A stretch of 49,104 nucleotides of DNA from positions 1-49,104 of the forward strand of contig CATLDI010000004.1 of assembly GCA_949902805.1 (NCBI GenBank). The letters run 5' to 3'. Of this stretch, positions 15,916 to 26,800 are shown piece by piece. The position numbers and the translations under genes are program-made. Each line of letters begins with the position of its first letter. Position 1 is the stretch's first letter. A model generated the notes under the pieces. It was not told the origin of the DNA. It worked only from the letters and a program-made list of their open reading frames with translations, and did no database searches. Source of the DNA: an uncultured Clostridiaceae bacterium (lineage in GTDB: Bacteria; Bacillota; Clostridia; TANB77; CAG-508).

Positions 15916-16830
15916 ATGAATGATATGGAAAGATATAGACACTTAAATGAATATTATAAAGAAAAGTTTGGAGAACGTACTTTAAAAATATGTGTAGATG
16001 GAGGTTTTACGTGCCCTAATAGAGATGGTACAAAAGGCTATGGGGGTTGCATATATTGCAGTGAAAGGGGATCAGGAGAACTAATAAATAATTGTGGAGA
16101 CATTGAAAAACAAGTAAAACACTATTTTACAACATATAGAGCTGAAAGAGCTAATAAATTTATAGTATATTTTCAAAACTTTACAAATACATATGATACA
16201 ATTGAAAATTTAAAGAAAAAATATGATTCTGCTTTAATAGATGATAGGATAGTAGGAATTTCAATAGGAACAAGACCAGATTGCATTACAGAAGAAATTG
16301 CAAAACTATTAAAATTGTATACAAGCAAATATTATGTATGTGTAGAATTAGGACTTCAAACAAGTAATGACAAAATAGGAAACCTAATTAATCGTGGATA
16401 TACAAGTAAACAATTTACCGAAGCAGTAAATATTTTGAATAAATATAATATTGACGTAGTAGCACATATAATGGTAGGCTTACCAACTGAAACGAGACAA
16501 GATATACAAAATACAGTGAATTTCATAAATAGTCACAAACTAGAAGGAGTAAAAATTCATTCAACATATGTAGTAGAAAACACAAAGCTTGCTGATATGT
16601 ATAAAAATGGAGAATATAAAGCTTTAGATTTAGATGATTATATAGAAACATTAATTGATATAATGACACACTTAAAACCTGAACTTATAATTCATAGAAT
16701 ATCAGGAGATGCGCCAAAAGATATTTTGTTAGCACCATATTGGAATAAGCATAAAATGTGGATATTACATGGGTTTGAAAAAAGGTTTAGAGCACGTGAT
16801 TTATGGCAAGGAAAATATTATAATCAGTAG
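15916..16830 (+). CDS. Radical SAM protein, YtqA/TIGR01212-like
   Basis: 304-residue radical SAM enzyme. The N-terminus has CVDGGFTCPNRDG followed by the cluster-binding Cys pair in GGCIYCSERGSGE. Together these give the spaced Cys pattern typical of the YtqA/TIGR01212 subfamily. Later motifs are SIGTRPDCITEE, VELGLQTSND and HIMVGLPTETRQD. The C-terminus (LHGFEKRFRARDLWQGKYY) is also family-typical. The substrate is not firmly known; members are often discussed as RNA-modifying. The start is probably leaderless (see promoter). ATG 15925 is an alternative start but also lacks a binding site. It is monocistronic between the tRNAs and the Tim44-like gene. Confidence 0.9.
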   Translation: MNDMERYRHLNEYYKEKFGERTLKICVDGGFTCPNRDGTKGYGGCIYCSERGSGELINNCGDIEKQVKHYFTTYRAERANKFIVYFQNFTNTYDTIENLKKKYDSALIDDRIVGISIGTRPDCITEEIAKLLKLYTSKYYVCVELGLQTSNDKIGNLINRGYTSKQFTEAVNILNKYNIDVVAHIMVGLPTETRQDIQNTVNFINSHKLEGVKIHSTYVVENTKLADMYKNGEYKALDLDDYIETLIDIMTHLKPELIIHRISGDAPKDILLAPYWNKHKMWILHGFEKRFRARDLWQGKYYNQ

Positions 16831-16879
16831 TAGTGTAATAGATTTAAAATAGAAGGGGTTTGTGAAAGGGGAAAAACAC

Positions 16880-17842
16880 ATGAAAAAGAATATAAAGAAA
16901 ATAATATCACTAATTTTAATGTTAATAATAGTATCAATATACACCTATTCTTTTGCAGATGTAGGAAGTTTTGATAGATATGATAGCGGTTCAAGTTGGG
17001 GCTCAGGTTCAAGTTGGAGTTCTAGTTCAAGTGACTGGGGAAGCTCATCAAGCAGTTGGGATTGGGACGATGATTATTCTTCAAATGGAGATTTAGGTTT
17101 TCTAATAGGTCTTTTACTCGGAAGCAATGGAGGAAGAGTAGTATTAATAATTATAATAATATTTATAATAGTATACTCTAAAAAATATAAAGGAACAGGA
17201 ACTCATAGAATACCAAGAAATATACCAAATCCAAACAATACAGTAAATACAAATAATATAAATTCAAATAAATCAATACAAGTAGCAGTGGAAGTAATGA
17301 ATAACGACAAAAACTTCTCAGAGGAGAAATTTATAAGCTTTACAAAAGAGCTATTTGTAAAACTACAAAATTCATGGACAGCAAGAGATTGGGAGCCAAT
17401 GAGGCTATTTGAAACACCAGAATTATTTGAACAACACAAAAACCAAATACAAGGATATATTGACACAAATAGAATAAATGTAATGGATAGAATAGCAGTA
17501 GACTATGCATACTTATATAGCTTTAAAATACAAGGAGAAAAGGAAATATTAGAAGTAGCATTAAAATCAACAATGAAAGACTATATAATAGATGCCACAA
17601 CAAAACAACTACTAGAAGGAAGTAAAACACAAGATAGGCACACAATTTATAAACTAACATTTGAAAGAACAAAAGGAGCACAAACACCAGAAGAAACAGA
17701 CGAAATAAAAACAACAAACTGTCCAAATTGTGGAGCACCAACAAAAATAACATCAGCAGGAAAATGTGAGTACTGCGATAGTGTAATAGTAACAGGCGAC
17801 CATGGTTGGGTACTATCAAATTTAGAACCATTTAGAGGATAA
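16880..17842 (+). CDS. Secreted/membrane Tim44-like domain protein with C-terminal zinc ribbon
   Basis: 320 residues from ATG 16880 behind AAAGGGG; GTG 16862 is less likely because it precedes the binding site. A signal peptide (~1-27, ending SFA) is followed by a Ser/Trp/Asp-rich low-complexity stretch. A second membrane span follows (about 85-105, VVLIIIIIFIIVY). The domain at ~125-265 matches the Tim44/TcaA-like fold (ARDWEPMRLFETPELFEQH...). The end holds a zinc ribbon, CPNCGAP...KCEYCDSVI. Similar proteins occur widely in clostridia without a known role. Topology places the Tim44-like and zinc parts in the cytoplasm if the signal is cleaved or looped. Confidence 0.8.
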   Translation: MKKNIKKIISLILMLIIVSIYTYSFADVGSFDRYDSGSSWGSGSSWSSSSSDWGSSSSSWDWDDDYSSNGDLGFLIGLLLGSNGGRVVLIIIIIFIIVYSKKYKGTGTHRIPRNIPNPNNTVNTNNINSNKSIQVAVEVMNNDKNFSEEKFISFTKELFVKLQNSWTARDWEPMRLFETPELFEQHKNQIQGYIDTNRINVMDRIAVDYAYLYSFKIQGEKEILEVALKSTMKDYIIDATTKQLLEGSKTQDRHTIYKLTFERTKGAQTPEETDEIKTTNCPNCGAPTKITSAGKCEYCDSVIVTGDHGWVLSNLEPFRG

Positions 17843-17870
17843 AAAATATGCACAAAGTATATGTATACAA

Positions 17871-17915
17871 TAATAGAAAAACAAGAAACTGATTTAGTTT
17901 CTTGTTTTTCTATTA
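17871..17915. terminator. Bidirectional terminator
   Basis: A perfect 20-bp stem, TAATAGAAAAACAAGAAACT (17871-17890) with its inverse at 17896-17915, and a 5-base loop. It serves the Tim44-like gene and the converging reverse-strand ORF. Confidence 0.85.
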
Positions 17916-17920
17916 TAAAA

Positions 17921-18511
17921 TTATTTATAATTCTTGGGTATATATGATGGTTGAAAGTATTTTTCTTTCTCTTTATCATCTAAACTATCTAAGAATTCAT
18001 AATAATAATCAATATTATGATATTCTAACAAAAAATAAACAAAATCGTGAAGGTATTCACAAACCTTTGAGATTCTTTTATCTAAAGAATCATTTGAAAT
18101 ATTAACACTACAGGTAGAACAACTCATTTTGATAGAAAAAATTTTGGAATTAAATATAGTAATGGTAATTGTAACTTCTCTATATCCAGGATAATGACCA
18201 CTAGATGAAAAGTGTACAGGCGGCTTTGAATTCTTACCAAAGTATTTCTCTTTTTCTAAATCACATAAAGAGTTCATAAATTCTATATATGTATTTAAAT
18301 TTTTTTTTCATTTGTTTATAATTACATTAAGAATATATATAAAATTAGACAAGTTATTATTTGGAGAATAAAAATAATATCCCGAATAATAAGAAGAAAT
18401 ACCTATTATAATTCCATCTACAACATTTGTCGAAACCTTTTTATTGAAATTTATTACTACAGATAGTATAATAATAATTAAAATCGAAGGTGAAGAATAA
18501 ATGACAAGCAA
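17921..18511 (-). pseudogene. Reverse-strand membrane/secreted protein with an in-frame TGA
   Basis: Two ORFs (18511-18308 and 18277-17921) lie in exactly the same frame, separated only by TGA at 18310-18308 and eleven sense codons. Read through, the product is about 196 residues. It has an N-terminal hydrophobic anchor (SILIIIILSVVINF), a Tyr/Ser-rich region, and a C-terminal half with two close cysteines (MSCSTCSVN) and an acidic aromatic tail. The second half alone lacks a ribosome binding site. A nonsense mutation is the simplest reading. The start overlaps the promoter of the divergent toxin-antitoxin-like genes and is uncertain. No family is recognised. Confidence 0.5.
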
Positions 18512-18710
18512 AGAAGAATGGGAATATTACAGACCTTTTATAGAAGAAGCAGAAAGAGACATTGAAGAAAATGGAACAATATCTTGGGAAGAACTCAAAA
18601 AAGAATTAAAAGAGGATAGGAGCAGAGAACTATATATAAAAAGAAGAAATATGCAGTTACGTTTAGCAAATTGGCTAGGAAAGATATCAAAAAAATTCAT
18701 AAGAACTTAA
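18501..18710 (+). CDS. Antitoxin-like small acidic protein
   Basis: 69 residues, ATG behind GAAGGTGAA, with a TATAAT about 25 bases upstream. The N-terminal 45 residues (EEWEYYRPFIEEAERDIEENGTISWEELKKELKE) resemble RelB/Phd-type antitoxin tails that end ISxEELKKEL. The remaining part (YIKRRNMQLRLANWLGK) looks like the beginning of a ParE/RelE toxin read in the same frame, suggesting that the antitoxin stop or the frame between the two genes has been lost. It overlaps the next ORF by 40 bases. Confidence 0.5.
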   Translation: MTSKEEWEYYRPFIEEAERDIEENGTISWEELKKELKEDRSRELYIKRRNMQLRLANWLGKISKKFIRT

Positions 18711-18955
18711 TAATATTTTCAATAAATTCGGCAAAAAATATAGAAAGTAAATTAGATAAGAAAGTAATATTCTTAGAAGAAAATCCTTATATGTATCAAT
18801 ATATAGAAGAGAATAATAAACTGCGAAGATTTTTTATAGATAAATATACAGTAATTTACAAAATAGAAAAAAATAAAGTTTTTATTTTAAAAGTATCACC
18901 TAAAAAATCTAATTATAAAAAAGAAAATTCAGACATCTTAAAATTCAAATTTTAA
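18671..18955 (+). CDS. RelE/ParE-like toxin, N-terminus displaced by a frame change
   Basis: 94 residues from TTG 18671. The body fits the RelE/ParE fold: ARKDIKKIHKN helix, FLEENPYMYQYIEENNKLRRFFIDKYTVIYKIEKNKVFILKV strands. The usual first strand is missing here but visible in the upstream frame as MQLRLANW, one frame away (-1). Either the start is truncated or one base has been lost between 18651 and 18680. If intact it would be a ribosome-dependent RNase or gyrase poison neutralised by the overlapping upstream protein. Confidence 0.5.
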   Translation: MARKDIKKIHKNLIIFSINSAKNIESKLDKKVIFLEENPYMYQYIEENNKLRRFFIDKYTVIYKIEKNKVFILKVSPKKSNYKKENSDILKFKF

Positions 18956-19100
18956 AATTAAATTCAATTATCAAAAATCCAATAAAAAACAATTAAATAA
19001 AAAGGAAATAAGCTAATTTATACTGAAAAACTAGGTTTAATTTTGTTGCATCAAAAAAAATACGAATTGTTACAATTCATAGCTAATATTAAATATAGAT

Positions 19101-19248
19101 GTAGGGGCTTAATCGGTTAGGAATACCACATAGGAATACCGAATTACGCCCTTAGCAGAAATTCAAAATTTTGTGTAAATTTAAGAAATTCGTTTAGGGC
19201 ATAATTCGGTAAATTCTCTTAGGTATTCCTAACCGATTAAGCCCCTAC
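19101..19248. repeat. Family A palindromic repeat, full copy
   Basis: GTAGGGGCTTAATCGGTTAG at the left, AACCGATTAAGCCCCTAC at the right, inner arms CCGAATTACGCCC and GGGCATAATTCGG. The flanking 18.96-19.1 kb contains only AT-rich sequence with no gene that I can support. Confidence 0.85.
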
Positions 19249-19310
19249 GTTGAAAACAAATTATATTTGGATGTAAATAGTAACTGCCTCAAAAAAATGC
19301 TGAAAAAACC

Positions 19311-19340
19311 TTGACAAGCCCTACAATTTTACAGTATAAT
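19311..19340 (+). promoter_or_regulatory. Promoter of rpoB
   Basis: TTGACA (19311-19316), 18 bases, TATAAT (19335-19340). rpoB therefore has a promoter of its own here; rplJ and rplL, usual upstream neighbours, are not present. Confidence 0.8.
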
Positions 19341-19699
19341 ATAAGTGTATAAGGCGATTTGTCGCTTATTTTAAATTTACGTAATTAGAAAGAAGAGGAA
19401 TTGTACTAATTTTATATGTAAAAATCAAGCTTTTTATGAGCAGGAAGGGGAGGTTTTTATAATATAAAATTAATTACGAGAAGGACTTCTTTTTATATAT
19501 ATTTATATTGTAGGAATTTTCGACTGAAAGGAGAAAAAGCTCCATACAAGATAATTATGCGAATGTTAGAATTGCTTAATGAAGAATGAATTTAGCAATT
19601 CTTATATCCGTAATATTCAATTCACTAAAGTAGCACATAACTTAACATGTTAGGTGCATAAATTTTTTTCTGCTTAAATTTTATTTAGGAGTGATTGTT
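19341..19699 (+). promoter_or_regulatory. Long structured rpoB leader ending in an attenuator-like hairpin
   Basis: About 350 bases without a supportable ORF. Visible stems are TAAGGCGA-TTTG-TCGCTTA near the start and GAATTGCT (19569-19576) with AGCAATTC (19594-19601). The last is GCAC-A-TAAC...GTTA-G-GTGC (19633-19659), followed by ATAAATTTTTTT just before the AGGAGTG of rpoB. The last stem with its T run has the form of an intrinsic terminator and could attenuate transcription. I do not recognise a known riboswitch or protein-binding leader. Confidence 0.5.
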
Positions 19700-22600
19700 T
19701 TGATAAAAGATATCAAAAACGAAAAAAGCACACGTAAAACGTTTGCAAAAATTGGCGATTTTGTTGAAATGCCAAATCTTATTAAAGTCCAAAAAGACTC
19801 ATACGACTGGTTCGTAGAAGAAGGATTAGGAGAAGTATTAAAAGATATTTCACCAATAGTGGACTATTCAGGTAATTTAGTTCTTGAATTTTTCGATTAC
19901 TACATGGAAGAAAAAACTAAATACACAGTTGAAGAAGCAAAAGAAAGAGACGCAACTTATTCTACAAGATTACATGTAAAGGTGCGTTTAATTAACCGTG
20001 AAACAGGAGAAATAAAAGAACAAGAAATTTACCTTGGAGACTTCCCATTAATGACTGAAAGTGGAACTTTCATTATTAATGGTGCAGAAAGGGTTGTAGT
20101 TAGCCAGTTAGTACGTTCACCAGGATGCTACTATGCATATGAATTTGACAAAACAGGTAAAAAAGTATTTACATCAACAGTTATGCCAATTCGTGGAGCA
20201 TGGATAGAATACGAAACAGATGGAAACGATGTATTCTGGGCAAGGGTAGACAGAACAAGAAAAATACCAGTAACATGTTTATTAAGAGCAATAGGTTTAA
20301 CAACAGATGAACAAATATTAGCATTATTCGGAGAAGAATCTAAAATAACAGCTACAATAGCAAAAGACACTATCAAAACTCAAGATGAAGCATTAATAGA
20401 AATTTATAAAAAATTAAGACCAGGAGAACTACCAACAGTTGATGCTGCAAGAAACTTATTCAATGGTTTATTCTTTGATGAAAGAAGATATGATCTAGCA
20501 AAAGTTGGTAGATTCAAATTCAACCAAAAATTAAGTTTATCAACAAGAATATCTGGAAAAGTAGCATTTGAAGATATTATAGATCCATCAACAGGAGAAG
20601 TGTTAGTAGAAAAAGATGGTACAATATCAAGTGAAGTAGCAGAAGAAATTCAAAATACAGGTCTAAATATAGTAGATATAAAAGTAAATGATAAAAAAGT
20701 AAGAATTATAGGAAATGGAACAGTAAATATCCACAAAGTTGTAACAGATGTAGATTTGAGCGACTTACATTTCAAAGAAGAAGTAAATTATGAAGTATTA
20801 AAATCAATTTTAGATACAACTGACAAAAAAGATTTACACAAAGTAATAGCTGAAAGAAAAGAAGAACTAGTACCTAAACACATAACAAACGAAGATATTA
20901 TAGCTTCAGTAAACTACTTATTAAACCTAGACCACGGAATAGGTACAATAGATGACATAGACCACTTAGGAAATAGACGTATTAGATGTGTTGGAGAATT
21001 ATTACAAAATCAATTTAGAATTGGTTTAACAAGGCTAGAAAGAGTTGTTCGTGAAAGAATGACAATACAAGACCTAGACGTAGTAACACCACAAACATTA
21101 ATTAATACAAAACCAATTACATCATCAATTAGAGAATTCTTTGGAAGCTCACAATTATCACAATTTATGGATCAAACAAACCCATTATCAGAGCTTACAC
21201 ATAAAAGAAGAGTTTCAGCATTAGGACCTGGTGGTTTATCAAGAGAAAGAGCAGGTTTCGAAGTTCGTGATATTCACTATACACACTATGGAAGACTTTG
21301 CCCAGTAGAATCTCCAGAAGGACCAAATATCGGTTTAATTTCAGCACTTTCATCATTTGCAATAATAAATGAATATGGATTTGTTGAAACACCATATAGA
21401 AAAGTAGATAAAGAAACAGGAAAAGTAACAGATATTGTTGATTATATGTCAGCAGATCAAGAAGATAACTACATAATAGCTCAAGCATCAGAACCATTAG
21501 ATGAAGAAGGAAAATTTGTAAATAAAAGAATAAAAGTACGTAACAAAACAGAAATAACAGAGGTAGATAGAGAACAAGTTGACTATGTTGACGTATCTCC
21601 AAAACAATTAGTTTCTGTTGCAGCAGCCATGATACCATTCTTAGAGCATGATGACGTTAAACGTTCACTTATGGGTTCTAACATGCAACGTCAAGCAGTT
21701 CCACTATTAATGCCAGAATCTCCAATAGTAGGTACAGGTATAGAATATAGAGCAGCAAAAGACTCAGGAATTACAGTAACAGCTATAAATGATGGTATAG
21801 TAGAAAAAGTAACTGCAGATGAAGTTAAAGTTAAAAACAAAAAAGGAGAAATAGACACATATAAGCTTCGTAAATTCAAAAGAACAAATGGTGGTACATG
21901 TATAAACCAAAGACCAGTAGTTGTAAGAGGAGAAAAAGTAACATCAGGAAGCATATTAGCAGATGGACCAGCTACAAAAGATGGTGAAATGTCATTAGGT
22001 AGAAACGTACTTATTGCTTTCACAACTTGGCAAGGTTATAACTACGAGGATGCTATATTAATTAGTGAAAGATTAGTAAAAGAAGATGTATACACATCAA
22101 TACATATAGAAGAATATGATTGCGAATGCCGTGATACAAAATTAGGTCCAGAAGAAATAACACGTGATATACCAAATGTTGGTGATGACGGATTAAAAGA
22201 CCTAGACGAAAACGGAATTATAAGAATAGGTGCAGAAGTAAGACCAGGAGACATTCTAGTTGGTAAAGTAACACCAAAAGGAGAAACAGAATTAACAGCA
22301 GAAGAAAGATTACTTCGTGCAATATTTGGAGAAAAAGCAAGAGAAGTAAGAGATACATCTTTAAGAGTACCACATGGAGAAGCAGGAACAATAGTAGATG
22401 TTAAAATATTCACTAGAGAAAATTCAGATGAATTAGGACCTGGTGTAAACCAAGTAATTCGTTGTTATATAGCAACAAAGAGAAAAATATCAGTTGGAGA
22501 TAAAATGGCTGGACGTCATGGTAACAAAGGTGTTATTTCAAGAATACTACCAGTTGAAGACATGCCATTCTTAGAAGATGGAACTCCAGTAGATATAGTA

Positions 22601-23437
22601 TTAAACCCACAAGGTATACCATCACGTATGAACTTAGGTCAAGTTTTAGAGGTTCACTTAGGTATGGCAGCAAAAGCGTTAGGATGGAAAGTTGCAACAC
22701 CAGTATTTGATGGTGCATCAGATGGAGAAATAAAAGAACTATTAAAAGAAGCAGGACTAAGAGAAGACGGAAAATCAATATTAATTGATGGACGTACAGG
22801 AGAAAAATTCGATAACCCAGTAACAGTTGGTGTAATGTACATGTTAAAACTACATCACTTAGTAGATGATAAAATACATGCTCGTTCAACTGGACCATAC
22901 TCACTAGTAACACAACAACCACTAGGAGGTAAAGCACAATTCGGTGGACAACGTTTCGGAGAGATGGAAGTTTGGGCATTAGAGGCATATGGTGCAGCAT
23001 ATACACTACAAGAAATGTTAACAGTAAAATCAGACGACGTTGTAGGACGTGTTAAAACATATGAAGCAATTGTTAAAGGTGAAAATGTACCAGAACCAGG
23101 CGTACCAGAAAGTTTCAAAGTATTAATAAAAGAACTTCAATCATTAGGCTTAGACGTACGTTTATATTCAGAAAATGATGAAGAACTAGAAATAAAAGAA
23201 CACATCGACGAAGGAATAGACTACGAAGAAGCCAAAATAGGAGAAAATGTATTAGAGCAAAATGAATTAGATGAAAACTATATAGAAATAGACGAAGACA
23301 CAGAAGAAATGCTTTTAGACGTAGATGATGAAGCTATGGACGACGACGAACTATTCACAGAATTAGATGACGACGATACAGAAATTTTCGACACAGACCT
23401 AGCAGAAGACAATTTAGAAAATGACGGATTAGAATAA
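19700..23437 (+). CDS. rpoB: RNA polymerase beta subunit
   Basis: Catalytic subunit of RNA polymerase, 1245 residues. I chose TTG 19700, five bases after AGGAGTG; the GTG at 19691 overlaps that site. All conserved regions are present, including the rifampicin pocket (near 480-510: [20 protein letters not shown] then [12 protein letters not shown]) with wild-type sensitive residues. [15 protein letters not shown] and the C-terminal clamp [24 protein letters not shown] are also intact. The last ~70 residues form an unusually acidic Asp/Glu tail beyond the conserved end. Followed by rpoC after 450 bases of repeats. Confidence 0.98.
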   Translation: MIKDIKNEKSTRKTFAKIGDFVEMPNLIKVQKDSYDWFVEEGLGEVLKDISPIVDYSGNLVLEFFDYYMEEKTKYTVEEAKERDATYSTRLHVKVRLINRETGEIKEQEIYLGDFPLMTESGTFIINGAERVVVSQLVRSPGCYYAYEFDKTGKKVFTSTVMPIRGAWIEYETDGNDVFWARVDRTRKIPVTCLLRAIGLTTDEQILALFGEESKITATIAKDTIKTQDEALIEIYKKLRPGELPTVDAARNLFNGLFFDERRYDLAKVGRFKFNQKLSLSTRISGKVAFEDIIDPSTGEVLVEKDGTISSEVAEEIQNTGLNIVDIKVNDKKVRIIGNGTVNIHKVVTDVDLSDLHFKEEVNYEVLKSILDTTDKKDLHKVIAERKEELVPKHITNEDIIASVNYLLNLDHGIGTIDDIDHLGNRRIRCVGELLQNQFRIGLTRLERVVRERMTIQDLDVVTPQTLINTKPITSSIREFFGSSQLSQFMDQTNPLSELTHKRRVSALGPGGLSRERAGFEVRDIHYTHYGRLCPVESPEGPNIGLISALSSFAIINEYGFVETPYRKVDKETGKVTDIVDYMSADQEDNYIIAQASEPLDEEGKFVNKRIKVRNKTEITEVDREQVDYVDVSPKQLVSVAAAMIPFLEHDDVKRSLMGSNMQRQAVPLLMPESPIVGTGIEYRAAKDSGITVTAINDGIVEKVTADEVKVKNKKGEIDTYKLRKFKRTNGGTCINQRPVVVRGEKVTSGSILADGPATKDGEMSLGRNVLIAFTTWQGYNYEDAILISERLVKEDVYTSIHIEEYDCECRDTKLGPEEITRDIPNVGDDGLKDLDENGIIRIGAEVRPGDILVGKVTPKGETELTAEERLLRAIFGEKAREVRDTSLRVPHGEAGTIVDVKIFTRENSDELGPGVNQVIRCYIATKRKISVGDKMAGRHGNKGVISRILPVEDMPFLEDGTPVDIVLNPQGIPSRMNLGQVLEVHLGMAAKALGWKVATPVFDGASDGEIKELLKEAGLREDGKSILIDGRTGEKFDNPVTVGVMYMLKLHHLVDDKIHARSTGPYSLVTQQPLGGKAQFGGQRFGEMEVWALEAYGAAYTLQEMLTVKSDDVVGRVKTYEAIVKGENVPEPGVPESFKVLIKELQSLGLDVRLYSENDEELEIKEHIDEGIDYEEAKIGENVLEQNELDENYIEIDEDTEEMLLDVDDEAMDDDELFTELDDDDTEIFDTDLAEDNLENDGLE

Positions 23438-23445
23438 GAAAGTAG

Positions 23446-23538
23446 ATTGAGGATGGTTCGTAATTGGAAACAAGATAGAAAAGAACCACAAGGGGTACAC
23501 AAAAATAATCTAGCTAGATTAGGAACTGTCCTCAATAG
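23446..23538. repeat. Imperfect long hairpin after rpoB
   Basis: ATTGAGGATGGTTC at the left and GAACTGTCCTCAAT at the right enclose about 65 bases. It may slow or stop transcription between rpoB and rpoC, but there is no T run. Confidence 0.45.
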
Positions 23539-23565
23539 GAAACACACCGATAAAATAAAAAATAC

Positions 23566-23616
23566 GTAGGGCTTAATCGGTAAGGAATACCAAAGAAAAT
23601 TTACCGAATTACGCCC
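23566..23616. repeat. Family A repeat, half copy
   Basis: GTAGGGCTTAATCGGTAAGG ... ACCGAATTACGCCC. One G fewer than other copies in the GGGG run. Confidence 0.75.
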
Positions 23617-23730
23617 TGAAAAATCAAATTAATTAAATATTTCAAAACAAATAAAAAAATAGACAAAAAGGAATTGCTCAGCAGTGGATTATTTTTGAAT
23701 TTTAATGAAAGCCAAAATTAGAAATTATGA

Positions 23731-23868
23731 AAATGAAGAATGAATGATGAATAATTAATAATGAATAATTAATTTTAATAATGAATGTTTGAATACGGCT
23801 CTTACGTTATTAAAGGGCAAAGATTATTCACTATTCATTATTCACTCTTCGCTATTCATTATTAAAAT
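23731..23868. repeat. Family D palindromic repeat (AATGAATAATGAATAATT type)
   Basis: The left arm is built of AATGAAGAATGAATGATGAA-type units. The right arm is their inverse (TTATTCACTATTCATTATTC...ATTCATTATTA). It ends 20 bases before rpoC, next to its GGGGAGG. Related copies are at 38671-38770 and, as a fragment, at 10646. Confidence 0.75.
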
Positions 23869-23887
23869 TAGGGGAGGCTAAAAAATA

Positions 23888-26800
23888 GTGGATGAATTAG
23901 AGATGTTTGATAAAATAAAAATTGGATTAGCATCAGACGAGAAAATTAGAGAATGGTCAAAAGGTGAAGTAAAAAAACCTGAGACAATCAACTATAGAAC
24001 TCTAAAACCAGAAAAAGATGGTTTATTTTGTGAAAGAATATTTGGACCAACAAAAGACTGGGAATGCCATTGTGGTAAATATAAAAGAGTTCGTTATAAA
24101 GGTATTGTCTGCGATAGATGTGGTGTTGAAGTAACTAAATCTAAAGTAAGACGTGAAAGAATGGGACATATAGAGCTTGCAGCACCAGTTGCACATATTT
24201 GGTACTTTAAGGGTATACCAAGTAGAATAGCTTTAATGTTAGATATTTCACCAAGAAACCTAGAAAAAGTAGTTTACTTTGCTTCATATATTGTAACAGA
24301 TAAAGGTACTTCAGGATTAATGAAATACCAAGTTTTAACAGAAAAAGAATATACTGAAGCTGTTCAAAAATATGGTTACGATAGTTTCAAAGCTGAAATG
24401 GGAGCAGAAGCATTAGAAAAACTATTAAAAGAAATTGACTTAGATGCATTATCAGCTAGCTTAAAGAAAGAACTAGAAAAAGCTAGTGAGCAAAAGAAAG
24501 CAAAATTAATAAAAAGATTAGATACAGTAGAATCATTCAGACTTTCAGGAAATAGACCTGAATGGATGATAATGAATGTAGTACCAGTTATTCCACCAGA
24601 ATTAAGACCAATGGTGCAATTAGATGGTGGGAGATTTGCTACATCAGACCTAAACGACTTATACAGAAGAGTTATAAACAGAAATAACAGATTAAAAAGA
24701 CTAATAGAACTTGGAGCACCAGAAATCATTAAAAGAAATGAAAAAAGAATGCTACAAGAATCTGTAGACGCTTTAATAGATAACTCAAGAAGAGGAAGAC
24801 CAGTAACAGGTGCTGGAAATAGAGCATTAAAATCTCTATCAGACCTACTAAAAGGTAAACAAGGACGTTTCCGTCAAAACTTACTTGGAAAACGTGTTGA
24901 CTACTCAGGACGTTCAGTTATAGTAGTAGGGCCAGAGCTACAAATATACCAATGTGGTGTTCCAAAAGAAATGGCTGTAGAGCTATTCAAACCTTTTGTT
25001 ATGAAAGAATTAGTAGAAAGAGGATTAGCACATAACATTAAAAACGCAAAAAGAATGGTAGAAAGATTACGCCCAGAAGTATGGGATATATTAGAAGAAG
25101 TAATTAAAGACCACCCAGTAATGCTAAACCGTGCTCCAACATTACATAGACTTGGTATACAAGCATTCGAACCAGTATTAGTAGAAGGAAGAGCAATAAA
25201 ACTACACCCATTAGTATGTACAGCATTCAACGCTGACTTCGACGGGGACCAAATGGCTATACATTTACCATTATCACCAGAAGCACAAGCAGAAGCAAGA
25301 TACTTAATGTTATCAGTAAATAACTTACTGAAACCACAAGATGGTAAACCAGTAACAGTACCATCACAAGATATGATACTAGGAAACTACTACCTAACAA
25401 TGGAAGTAGAAGGAGAAAAAGGAGAAGGAAATTACTTCTCATCTCCAGAAGAAGCAATAATGGCTTACGAAAATAAAGAAGTAGGAATGCATGCTAAAAT
25501 ATTTGTAAGAATGAGTAAAGTAGACGAAGAAGGAAATGAAAGACATAAGAAAGTTGAAACAACAGTAGGTAGAATAATATTCAATAAAGAAATACCACAA
25601 GACTTAGGTTTTGTAGATAGAAGTAATCCAGAAAATGAATTTGAGCCAGAAATCAACTTTGTAACAAATAAGAAAATGCTAGGAAAAATAGTTGGAAAAT
25701 GTATAGAAAAACATGGTTTATCTAGATCAGCAGAACTATTAGACTACATCAAAGCATCAGGTTTCAAACATTCAACAACAAGTGGCATAACAGTTTCAAT
25801 AGAAGATGCAAAAGTACCAGAAGAAAAGAAAACAATATTAGAAGATGCAGCTAAAGAAGTAGATAACGTATTAAAACAATATAAACGTGGTTTAATTACA
25901 GAAGAGGAAAGATACCAATCAGTAATTAAAATATGGGAAAAAGCTACAAGTGATGTCAGTGTAGCCATGAAAAATAACTTTGACAAATTAAACCCATTAT
26001 ATGTCATGTCAGACTCAGGTGCCCGTGGTAACTTAGACCAATTAAAACAAATAGCAGGTATGCGTGGACTTATGGCAAGTACAACAGGTAGAACAGTCGA
26101 AATACCAATCAAATCATCATTCAGAGAAGGTCTAGATGCACTAGAATACTTCATATCTGCCCATGGTGCTCGTAAAGGTCTTTCAGACACAGCCTTAAGA
26201 ACAGCCGATTCAGGATACTTAACAAGAAGATTAGTAGACGTTTCACAAGATATTATTGTAAGAGAACATGACTGTGGAACACATGACGGAATAGAACTTA
26301 CAGCAATAAAAGACGGAAACCAAGTAATAGAAAGCTTAGAAGAAAGAATAACAGGAAGATACCCATTAGAAGATATAATAAACCCAGAAACAAAAGAAGT
26401 TATAGCAACTCCAGACACAATGATTACAGCTGGGCTAGCAGACAAAATAGTAGCTGCTGGAATAGAAAAAGTAAGAGTACGTTCAGTATTTGGATGTAGA
26501 ACAAAAAATGGAGTTTGCTCAAAATGTTATGGTATGGGTCTATCTAGCCAAAAAATAGCAGACATTGGTGAAGCAGTAGGTATTATAGCTGCACAATCAA
26601 TAGGTGAGCCAGGTACACAGCTTACAATGAGAACAATTCACTCTGGTGGTGTTGCCGGTGTTGCCGACATTACACAAGGTCTTCCAAGGGTTGAAGAGTT
26701 ATTTGAAGCAAGAAAACCTAAGGGTGTTGCGATAATAACAGAAATAGATGGTAAAGTAAAACTACAAGAGAACAAGAAAAAGAAAGAACTTGTAGTAACA

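Noticed and set aside
18308..18310. General reassignment of TGA to Trp
   Set aside because: Conserved genes use TGG for Trp and carry no in-frame TGA, so one TGA in an unrecognised ORF is not enough.
21195..23118. Several long reverse-strand frames in rpoB and rpoC
   Set aside because: They mirror the codon bias of highly conserved genes and have no ribosome binding sites or family motifs.
23446..23538. Known ncRNA between rpoB and rpoC
   Set aside because: Only an imperfect stem is visible and I recognise no RNA family; listed as a hairpin only.
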